This document shows positions 6,186 through 12,198 of a stretch of 12,786 nucleotides of DNA, piece after piece; position 1 is the stretch's first letter; each line of letters begins with the position of its first letter. Origin of the DNA: Clostridia bacterium (GTDB lineage Bacteria; Bacillota; Clostridia; TANB77; CAG-508); assembly GCA_900772235.1 (NCBI GenBank), contig CAAGQX010000074.1:1-12786 (forward strand). Direction: 5' to 3'. The notes under the pieces are model-generated. The model worked only from the letters and a program-made list of their open reading frames with translations, was not told the origin of the DNA and did no database searches. The position numbers and the translations under genes are program-made.

Positions 6186-6800
6186 TTAATCAAATTGTGT
6201 TTGCCAATCTTCACTATTAAATGCTTTGAAGCACATTTCAATTTGTTCTTTATTTGTTTTTTCTTCTGCCAAATTTTCGGGTAATTCTTCTAATGAGAAA
6301 TATTTAATTTCTGTTGTTTCTATATTTTTTGTAAACTCGCCACCTAGGATGTTACAAAGTACAAAAACTTTACATACTCCATAAGCATATACAGGTTTAT
6401 TATGTTTGTTTCTATCTTGAATTGCAATTATTTTAACTGTTTCTACATCTAATCCAGTTTCTTCTTTTACTTCTTTTATAGTATTTGTTTTAACACTTTC
6501 TAGTACATCACACCATCCTCCAGGCAATGACCAAGTGCCATTATTTTCGTGAGTTAATAATATTTTATTATTTTTAAATATAACGGCTCTTGTATCTATT
6601 TTAGGAGTTTGGTAGCCTGTTTCGTTGCAAAATAATTCTTTTGTTTTTTCTAGGTTTATATCACTTTTTCTAGCTATCATTTCTGCCGAAATTTCTCTTA
6701 ATCTTTCATATCTTTCTATATCATATACATTATTGGTATATGCCAATCCCGCCTGTGCAAGGCTTTGAATTTCTATTGCCCATTTTAACCAATCTTCCAT
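6186..6800 (-). CDS. Nudix hydrolase with N-terminal Nudix_N_2-type domain
   Basis: The product has 204 residues. An N-terminal helical domain (about 3-60, beginning WLKWAIEIQSLAQAGLAYT and ending with LFCNETGYQTPK) is typical of the nucleoside-diphosphate-X hydrolase subgroup. A Nudix fold follows (68-200) with the metal-binding box at 95-117. The box fits G-x5-E-x7-R-E-x2-E-E-x-G except that the Arg is Lys109, while Glu110, Glu113 and Glu114 are kept. The expected reaction is hydrolysis of a nucleoside diphosphate linked to another group, such as ADP-ribose or CDP-choline. The substrate cannot be read from sequence. The ribosome-binding site is weak (GGATGGA). It begins 37 bases after a broken ogt fragment and ends in its own terminator. 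Confidence 0.9.
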   Translation of the reverse strand: MEDWLKWAIEIQSLAQAGLAYTNNVYDIERYERLREISAEMIARKSDINLEKTKELFCNETGYQTPKIDTRAVIFKNNKILLTHENNGTWSLPGGWCDVLESVKTNTIKEVKEETGLDVETVKIIAIQDRNKHNKPVYAYGVCKVFVLCNILGGEFTKNIETTEIKYFSLEELPENLAEEKTNKEQIEMCFKAFNSEDWQTQFD

Positions 6801-6837
6801 ATTTAATTTTCCATCCTTTTCCCAACTTTTTTACAAT

Positions 6838-6960
6838 TTATCGCTTTAATTTATCTTCTTTTGAATTTTCAAACCATAGTCCTGTTAAAAGTTCCCCATC
6901 ACTGCTCATTATAATATCGTCTAATTGATTTGGTGTTTTATATTTTTTTATAAATACCAT
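6838..6960 (-). pseudogene. Truncated 5' remnant of an Ogt-type methylguanine-DNA methyltransferase
   Basis: The 40-codon frame from ATG 6960 to TAA 6838 includes YKTP and SSDGELLTGLWFENSK. This matches the usual N-terminus of O6-alkylguanine-DNA alkyltransferases (short strand, SDG, LTGLWFE). The catalytic PCHR domain, which should follow about 80 residues later, is absent, and the sequence goes straight into the Nudix leader. It is therefore an internal or 3' deletion rather than a point frameshift. A weak AAGG-rich leader remains upstream. The repair function must be lost unless another copy exists. Confidence 0.6.
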
Positions 6961-7006
6961 AAACCTTACACCTTTCCTTTTAGGTTTTACTAGTTATTTA
7001 TATCAT

Positions 7007-7042
7007 AAAAGCAAGTAATTTTCAATCTAATTACTTGCTTTT
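7007..7042 (-). terminator. Terminator of the wall-anchored protein gene (possibly bidirectional)
   Basis: AAAAGCAAGTAATT (7007-7020) pairs perfectly with AATTACTTGCTTTT (7029-7042), a 14-bp stem with an 8-base loop. The arm ends supply a short T-run in both directions. Confidence 0.75.
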
Positions 7043-7075
7043 GTATTTTTATTAATAATTTTATATGTAAATAAA

Positions 7076-7101
7076 TATGGGCGGTTTAAAAGCCGCCCAT
7101 A
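7076..7101. repeat. Interspersed GGGCG palindrome, copy 3
   Basis: GGGCGGTTT-AA-AAGCCGCCC-type hairpin with one G-T pair. The stem extends outward as TAT...ATA, giving about 12 pairs. It lies 16 bases after the stop of the wall-anchored protein gene. This copy lacks the CTACATTT flank of copies 1 and 5. Confidence 0.65.
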
Positions 7102-7117
7102 CATAATATTTATTATA

Positions 7118-8740
7118 TTATTTTTTTCTTCTAATTAATACTAATCCTGTAGTAAGTGCTACTGCTGATGCTAAGAAGATTATAACATATGTAATAATGT
7201 TATCTCCTGTTTTTGGAACATCTGCTTTTGCATTATTGTTGTTATTTTCTGTTTCACCATTTTCTACTGTATTGTTGTTGTTATTATTTTCTGGATCTTT
7301 AGTTGGTCCAGATTCAGTAACTTTTTCTGCTAAAGTATATACACTAAAGTGATTAGTTGTAAATACTGCATATCCATCTGTAAGTGTAACTTCGTGTTCT
7401 TCTACTTTACCATCATCTGTAACATAATAAACTACTAAATCTCCATTTTTGAATTTCTCTGTTACAGGAATTTTTACTGCAAAGTAACCATTCTCTAATT
7501 CAGTTATATAATCGTTTAATGAATTTGAAAATAGTTTTAAGTCAAACATTTCATTGTCTGTAACTTTTAATATTTTTACTATTTTTTCATATTCATCTCC
7601 ACTAGTTATTTTTTTAACTTGGATTAAAGTATCAAGTGGTAATGTTCCATCACTAGAGAAAACTGAAATATCTGTTAAAACATCTGATGTTCTATAGATT
7701 GGTTGAAACATTTTAAGTGAGTCTTCTACTATAACAATATAGTGTTCTTGGTCTCCCATTGTAACTTTATATACATTTCCATCTGATGATTTAGCCAATA
7801 CTTCATCTGATTCATCTTGGAAAGGATTTGCTCCCATATTGCTTAATACAGCTTTTCCTTTTCCTATATATTTATCAATTCTTTCTTGTGCTACTTTCAT
7901 TAAATCTTCTTTTGGAGTATTTGTTGGAACATATATAATGTGTTCTCCTGCAACTCCAAACCAAGGTTTTACATAGTATGTAGTTCCATTATATTTAAAA
8001 TTAGCTACACCATATTCTTCAGTATATAAAGGTTCACCTGATCCAGCTCTAGAATCAATTTCAAAGTTTTTATAATTTATGTATGACATTAATTCGCCAG
8101 AATAATAATAAATTGTTCCACCATTTAGCCAATAGTTAATAAGTTCTAAATCTTTAATTTCAAATGTATCTTGGTCTTTTGGTAATTTACTAGTAATAGT
8201 ATCTACTACTTTTTTAACATTTTCATCATATTTATAAGTAATAACTATGTTTGTGTAATAATTATTTTTATCAGTAGCTTCAAATTTTGTAAATGTTGAA
8301 TTGGCTGTATCATAGTTAAAAGTTAGTTCATTTTCTACTGAAATATCTTCCAAAACAGGCCAAGCCTCATCTTCACTTTTTGGAACAACAGATTTTACTG
8401 TAAATGCTTTTTCCTCTGTCACTAATTTTCTTAAGTAGATAAAATTCTTCATATTAGAAATTCCATACTCTGAAAGTTTCTTGCTATCTTCTAAAACAAT
8501 GTCTTTACCGCTGTTATCACCAATTGTTAAGCGTTGTTCACTTTCTAACATTCCAATTTTGTCTTTAATTTTTGTTTTTAATTCGCTAACTAATGTTTCA
8601 TCTGTTACTTCAATACCATTATTTACATCGTTATATCTAACATAAACTGTAAAGTCTGCTGCATAAGCTGTTGTTGCTCCTAATAGTACTGTTAAAGCTA
8701 AAACAAATAGTAGGCTTATTAATATTTTTCTTGTCTTCAT
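7118..8740 (-). CDS. Secreted sortase-anchored protein with a ubiquitin-like N-terminal domain
   Basis: The product has 540 residues. A signal peptide is clear: a KTRK start, a hydrophobic core to about residue 20, and cleavage expected near AYA-AD (25-29). The mature N-terminus (29-107) aligns by eye with ubiquitin. Matching blocks are KTKIKDKIGMLESEQRL (55-71) against the KAKIQDKEGIPPDQQRL block, LED and LSEYGI (83-94) against LED...LSDYNI, and a final hydrophobic strand ending in LRKL. Beta-rich regions follow (112-470), including a closing FKNGDLVVYYV and FTTNHFSVYTL module common in clostridial surface proteins. An Asn-rich linker (485-503) leads to the sorting signal VPKTG (508-512), a hydrophobic helix and RRKK. 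An AGGAGG ten bases before the ATG and a strong promoter fit a single-gene unit. The function is unknown. The ubiquitin-like call is inference from pattern. Confidence 0.88.
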   Translation of the reverse strand: MKTRKILISLLFVLALTVLLGATTAYAADFTVYVRYNDVNNGIEVTDETLVSELKTKIKDKIGMLESEQRLTIGDNSGKDIVLEDSKKLSEYGISNMKNFIYLRKLVTEEKAFTVKSVVPKSEDEAWPVLEDISVENELTFNYDTANSTFTKFEATDKNNYYTNIVITYKYDENVKKVVDTITSKLPKDQDTFEIKDLELINYWLNGGTIYYYSGELMSYINYKNFEIDSRAGSGEPLYTEEYGVANFKYNGTTYYVKPWFGVAGEHIIYVPTNTPKEDLMKVAQERIDKYIGKGKAVLSNMGANPFQDESDEVLAKSSDGNVYKVTMGDQEHYIVIVEDSLKMFQPIYRTSDVLTDISVFSSDGTLPLDTLIQVKKITSGDEYEKIVKILKVTDNEMFDLKLFSNSLNDYITELENGYFAVKIPVTEKFKNGDLVVYYVTDDGKVEEHEVTLTDGYAVFTTNHFSVYTLAEKVTESGPTKDPENNNNNNTVENGETENNNNNAKADVPKTGDNIITYVIIFLASAVALTTGLVLIRRKK

Positions 8741-8798
8741 CTTTAGAATACCTCCTTAAATTTTCATAATAAATTATGACTATATTTATTATAATTAA

Positions 8799-8828
8799 TT
8801 TATATCATATAAGTATTTTTTGTGTCAA
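8799..8828 (-). promoter_or_regulatory. Strong promoter of the wall-anchored protein gene
   Basis: Perfect -35 TTGACA (8823-8828), an 18-base spacer, and TATAAA (8799-8804) preceded by TGA, an extended -10. It lies about 60 bases before the ATG. Confidence 0.75.
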
Positions 8829-8834
8829 TAATAA

Positions 8835-8884
8835 TCATAAAAAAAATGTATTTTGTGCCGGCAATCTAAAACAAAATACATTTT
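8835..8884 (-). terminator. Strong terminator of the metG-tyrS operon
   Basis: ACAAAATACATTTT (8871-8884) and AAAATGTATTTTGT (8843-8856) form a 14-bp stem with a 14-base loop. On the minus strand it is followed by a run of eight Ts overlapping the end of the stem. It is the last element before the promoter at 8799-8828. Confidence 0.8.
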
Positions 8885-8891
8885 ACGATTT

Positions 8892-8935
8892 TTAATGTAT
8901 TTGAGGGCGTTTAAAATCGCCCTCAAATATATTAA
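8892..8935. repeat. Interspersed GGGCG palindrome, copy 4, with extended arms
   Basis: GGGCG/CGCCC (8905-8909 and 8918-8922) lies within an inverted repeat extending to 8892 and 8935, with only a T-T mismatch near the loop and one G-T pair. It begins three bases after the tyrS stop. The outer arms differ from other copies but stay self-complementary, as if compensatory change or selection for the hairpin has occurred. Confidence 0.7.
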
Positions 8936-8937
8936 CA

Positions 8938-10164
8938 TTATTTTATTTTTCCAATATAGTAGTTTTTCTTACCTCTTTTTACAATTAGAAAATTTCCGTT
9001 TACAAGGAATGTTTCATCTATTACTGTTTCTAAATTATTTACTTTTTGTCCTTTTATTTCAATACTATTGTTAGAAACAAATTCTCTTGCTTGTCTTTTG
9101 CTTGTTGCCACATTTAAATCTATTAGTGTATCCACTATATTTTTGTTTAGCTCAATTTCTTTTACTTCATTTCCTTTAAAAGCATCTTTTAGTTCTTCAT
9201 TTGTTAAAGTTTCAAAATTTCCTTTAAATAATGCTTCACTAATTTTTATTGCTTTTTCATACTCTTCTTTTCCGTGTAAATCTGTTATTATCTCTCTTGC
9301 TAATATTTTATGTGCTTCCCTTAGTTCTGGCTTTTCATTGTGTCTTTTTTCAATCTCTTCAATTTCTTCCCTACTTAAGAAAGTTAATTTCTTTAAGTAA
9401 CTTATAATCATTGAATCTTCAAGGTTTATTAGGTATTGGTATAATTCATAACTAGATGTTTTGTTTTTATCTAACCATAAAGCATTTCCTTCTGTTTTTC
9501 CGAATTTTACACCATTTGAATCTGTTACTAGTGGCATAACCATTCCATATGCTGTTTTATCTAACTTTCTTCTAATTAATTCTATTCCTGATGTTATATT
9601 TCCCCATTGGTCTGAACCAGCAACTTGAAGTGTGCAATTTTTTGTTTCATATAAATGTAAAAAGTCTAATGCTTGTAAAATCATATATGAGAACTCTGCA
9701 AAAGTAATACCTGTTTCCATTCTTGATTTTACTTTATCTTTAGCTAGCATATAACCTACATTAAAGTATTTTCCATAATCTCTTAAAAAGTCAATTGTGT
9801 TTATGTCTTTTATCCAGTCATAATTATTTACAACTTCAAATCCAAATATTTCTTGTGCTTGTTTTGTTAAGCCTTTTATATTGTGTTCTACTTCTTCTTT
9901 TGTAATCATTGGTCTTTCTGCTGTTGGTTTTGGATCTCCAATTAATCCTGTTGCTCCTCCTACTAGTAATATTGGTTTGTGTCCGTACTTAGCTAATCTC
10001 TTAGATATTAAAAATGATGAATAATGTCCTATATGCATACTATCTGCTGTTGGATCTGTTCCTATATAAAATGTTAAGCTCTCATTATTTAATTTGTTAA
10101 TTAATTCTTCATCACTTATATCTTGTATTAATCCTCTCCATTTTAAATCTTCATATAAATTCAT
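8938..10164 (-). CDS. tyrS: Tyrosyl-tRNA synthetase
   Basis: The product has 408 residues, normal for bacterial TyrS. It charges tRNA-Tyr with tyrosine in the cytoplasm, as a class Ic enzyme. YIGTDPTADSMHIGH (33-47) carries the HIGH motif. GSDQWGNI (183-190) is the conserved tyrosine/tRNA segment and KFGKT (220-224) is the KMSKS-equivalent loop. A C-terminal S4-type RNA-binding domain (about 343-408) ends in the basic KRGKKNYYIG. The start is supported by GAGGTG ten bases upstream. It lies 24 bases after metG and has no promoter or T-box of its own, so it appears to be the second gene of a metG-tyrS operon. A strong terminator follows. Confidence 0.97.
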   Translation of the reverse strand: MNLYEDLKWRGLIQDISDEELINKLNNESLTFYIGTDPTADSMHIGHYSSFLISKRLAKYGHKPILLVGGATGLIGDPKPTAERPMITKEEVEHNIKGLTKQAQEIFGFEVVNNYDWIKDINTIDFLRDYGKYFNVGYMLAKDKVKSRMETGITFAEFSYMILQALDFLHLYETKNCTLQVAGSDQWGNITSGIELIRRKLDKTAYGMVMPLVTDSNGVKFGKTEGNALWLDKNKTSSYELYQYLINLEDSMIISYLKKLTFLSREEIEEIEKRHNEKPELREAHKILAREIITDLHGKEEYEKAIKISEALFKGNFETLTNEELKDAFKGNEVKEIELNKNIVDTLIDLNVATSKRQAREFVSNNSIEIKGQKVNNLETVIDETFLVNGNFLIVKRGKKNYYIGKIK

Positions 10165-10188
10165 TTTCTATGTTCCACCTCTTACTTT

Positions 10189-11772
10189 CTATTTTGCTTG
10201 CATTTCTTTTTTCAAAAACTCTGTTTCTTCTGCTAAATCTAGTCTTACAAATATAGGTTCACCTTTTTCTACCACTTTTAAATTTTTAAATTCTGGGTAT
10301 ACACTTAAGCTATCCCATATTTTAAGTTTTTCATTTTCTACGCCTAATTGTTTAAACATTTTTTCAGATGTTTCTTCCATAAATGGCATAATTAATATTG
10401 CTACTTTTCTTAAAGTCTCTACTAAATGGTACATAACATCTTTTAACTCTTCTGTTTTTTCTTCTTTAAATAATACCCAAGGCATAGTTTCATCTATATA
10501 TTTATTTGCTCTTGATATAATCTTCCAAATTTCATCTAATGCATTTGCTATATGCGCCTCATCCATTTCTTTTTCTGCTTCTTTAATTTGGCTATTTATA
10601 AAATCTTCTAATTCTTTATCTAATTCAGATAATTTTTCTGGTTTTTCTGGAATTTCTCCACCAAAGTATTTGTTAATCATTCCTATTGTTCTATTTAATA
10701 AATTTCCCAAATCATTGCACAATTCAGAGTTGTATCTTTCTACAAATCCTTCTGGTGTAAATACACCATCTTGTCCTCCCACAAGTTCTTTTAACAAGAA
10801 ATACTTTGTAGCATCTAATCCATATCTATCTATTAAAGTTTCTGGGTATATTACATTTCCTTTCGATTTAGACATTTTTCCATCTTTCATCATTACCCAG
10901 CCATGTGCTAATAATTTCTTAGGCAATGGTAAATCTAAAGCCATTAGGAAAATAGGCCAATAAATACCGTGAAATCTTATAATATCTTTTCCAACAATTT
11001 GTAAATCTGCTGGCCAATATTTCTTAAACTTGCTATCATCATCAGACATATATCCTAAAGCAGTAAGGTAATTTGTAAGTGCATCTAGCCAAACATAAAT
11101 AACATGTTTTTCATCACCTTTTACTTTTACTCCCCAGTCGAAACTTGTACGAGTTACGCATAAATCTTCTAGACCAGGTTTTATAAAGTTATTAAATATT
11201 TCATTTTTTCTATATGCAGGATCTATAAAATCTGGATTTTCTTCATAAAATTTTATAAGTCTTGCTTCATATTTCTTCATATTAAAGAAATATGCTTCTT
11301 CTTTCATCATACTTACTTCTCTTCCACAGTCTGGACATTTACCATCTACTAATTGAGTAGGAGTAAAAAATGTTTCGCAAGGAGTACAATACCAACCTTC
11401 ATATTCTCCCTTGTAGATGTCGCCATTTTCCATAAACTTTGTAAAAATCTCTTCTACAACTTTTGTGTGTCTTGGTTCTGTAGTTCTTATAAAATCATCA
11501 TATTTAATGTTCATTTTTGCCCATAATGTTTTTGCTATTTTTGCTATTTCATCTACGTGTTCTTGTGGTGTTTTTCCTCTAGAAAGTGCAACTTGTTGTA
11601 TTTTTTGTCCGTGCTCATCTAAACCTGTTAGCATATATGCGTCATACCCTCTTAGCTCTTTATATCTTTTCATTGAATATGCCAATACTGTTGTATAGGC
11701 TGTTCCTATATGGAATCTACCACTTGGATAATATATAGGTGTTGTAACATAAAACTTTTTATTCTCACTCAT
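10189..11772 (-). CDS. metG: Methionyl-tRNA synthetase without the C-terminal tRNA-binding domain
   Basis: The product has 527 residues. It charges initiator and elongator tRNA-Met. PSGRFHIGTAY holds the HIGH motif (21-24). A four-cysteine zinc knuckle uses Cys129, Cys132, Cys146 and Cys149. KMSKS is at 299-303, followed by the anticodon-binding helical domain (about 350-500). It stops near residue 527 with EPIFVRLDLAEETEFLKKEM, where many clostridial enzymes continue about 110 residues into an EMAP-II-like tRNA-binding module. That module is absent here, as in the known shorter class of bacterial MetG. The AGGAG is rather far (about 14 bases) from the ATG. It is the first gene of the operon with tyrS, transcribed from 11809-11837. 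Confidence 0.96.
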   Translation of the reverse strand: MSENKKFYVTTPIYYPSGRFHIGTAYTTVLAYSMKRYKELRGYDAYMLTGLDEHGQKIQQVALSRGKTPQEHVDEIAKIAKTLWAKMNIKYDDFIRTTEPRHTKVVEEIFTKFMENGDIYKGEYEGWYCTPCETFFTPTQLVDGKCPDCGREVSMMKEEAYFFNMKKYEARLIKFYEENPDFIDPAYRKNEIFNNFIKPGLEDLCVTRTSFDWGVKVKGDEKHVIYVWLDALTNYLTALGYMSDDDSKFKKYWPADLQIVGKDIIRFHGIYWPIFLMALDLPLPKKLLAHGWVMMKDGKMSKSKGNVIYPETLIDRYGLDATKYFLLKELVGGQDGVFTPEGFVERYNSELCNDLGNLLNRTIGMINKYFGGEIPEKPEKLSELDKELEDFINSQIKEAEKEMDEAHIANALDEIWKIISRANKYIDETMPWVLFKEEKTEELKDVMYHLVETLRKVAILIMPFMEETSEKMFKQLGVENEKLKIWDSLSVYPEFKNLKVVEKGEPIFVRLDLAEETEFLKKEMQAK

Positions 11773-11808
11773 ACTACTCTTTCACTCTCCTCTTTTTTAA
11801 TTCATAAA

Positions 11809-11837
11809 ATTCTATCACAAATAAATAAAAATGGCAA
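11809..11837 (-). promoter_or_regulatory. Promoter of the metG-tyrS operon
   Basis: TTGCCA (11832-11837), a 17-base spacer, and TAGAAT (11809-11814) preceded by TGA, an extended -10. It predicts a leader of only about 30 bases, leaving no room for a T-box or S-box. The -35 lies inside the hairpin at 11830-11852. Confidence 0.6.
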
Positions 11838-11852
11838 GATTACATTGCCATT
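11830..11852. repeat. 8-bp hairpin overlapping the metG -35 element
   Basis: AATGGCAA (11830-11837) and TTGCCATT (11845-11852) are perfectly complementary around 7 bases. On the minus strand it is followed by TTTATTTATTT, so it may terminate read-through from upstream. Because one arm contains the -35 it could equally be an operator. Confidence 0.45.
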
Positions 11853-11909
11853 ATGTGTGAAAAAAATCAACAATATTGAACAAAAATAATTGTAATCATA
11901 TTCTATTTC

Positions 11910-11960
11910 GGGCGATTAAAATCGCCCCTACATTTTTAATTTGCATATAAATGCTCGCAC
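11910..11960. repeat. Interspersed GGGCG palindrome, copy 5
   Basis: The core GGGCGATT-AA-AATCGCCC at 11910-11927 is identical to copy 1, followed by CTACATTT and then AATTTGCATA as in copy 1. It is in the 412-base gap between the lectin-fold gene and metG. The gap also holds the terminator at 12051-12101 and the metG promoter; nothing else is recognised in it. Confidence 0.75.
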
Positions 11961-12050
11961 AAACTACAATTTAGCCAAAAATTTCCTGTTTTTGTACTTC
12001 TATTTTGAAAATCTGTTAAATTAATTTTTACATTTTTTGTTCCTTTCTAT

Positions 12051-12101
12051 GCACAAAAAAATAACTGTGCATTCAAAATTTTTTTTGAATTTACACAGTT
12101 A
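12051..12101 (-). terminator. Terminator of the lectin-fold protein gene
   Basis: TAACTGTG (12062-12069) pairs with CACAGTTA (12094-12101), and inside it ATTCAAAA pairs with TTTTGAAT across a small bulge. On the minus strand a T-rich stretch with seven consecutive Ts follows. It lies about 85 bases after the stop codon. Confidence 0.75.
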
Positions 12102-12166
12102 AATTTTACCCTGCCACTAGTCTTAAACAGAAATTAGTTTATCGCTATTAGCGCTTTCGACCTACG

Positions 12167-12198
12167 TTTATATAAAATAGCAAGCTATTTTATATAAA
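12167..12198. repeat. Perfect 15-bp inverted repeat over the stop codon
   Basis: TTTATATAAAATAGC (12167-12181) and GCTATTTTATATAAA (12184-12198) are perfectly complementary around AA. The stop codon (12185-12187) and last codons of the lectin-fold gene lie in one arm. No T-run follows, and the real terminator is some 70 bases further on. DGR target genes can carry such a hairpin or cruciform just 3' of the variable region. Confidence 0.75.

Noticed and set aside
10094..10963. A 289-codon plus-strand ORF
   Set aside because: It is antisense to well-conserved metG and tyrS, has Ser/Phe/Leu-rich shadow composition and no ribosome-binding site.
11773..11900. T-box or SAM riboswitch before metG
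   Set aside because: No T-box GGTGG-type antiterminator motif or S-box core is seen, and the predicted promoter leaves only a ~30-base leader.
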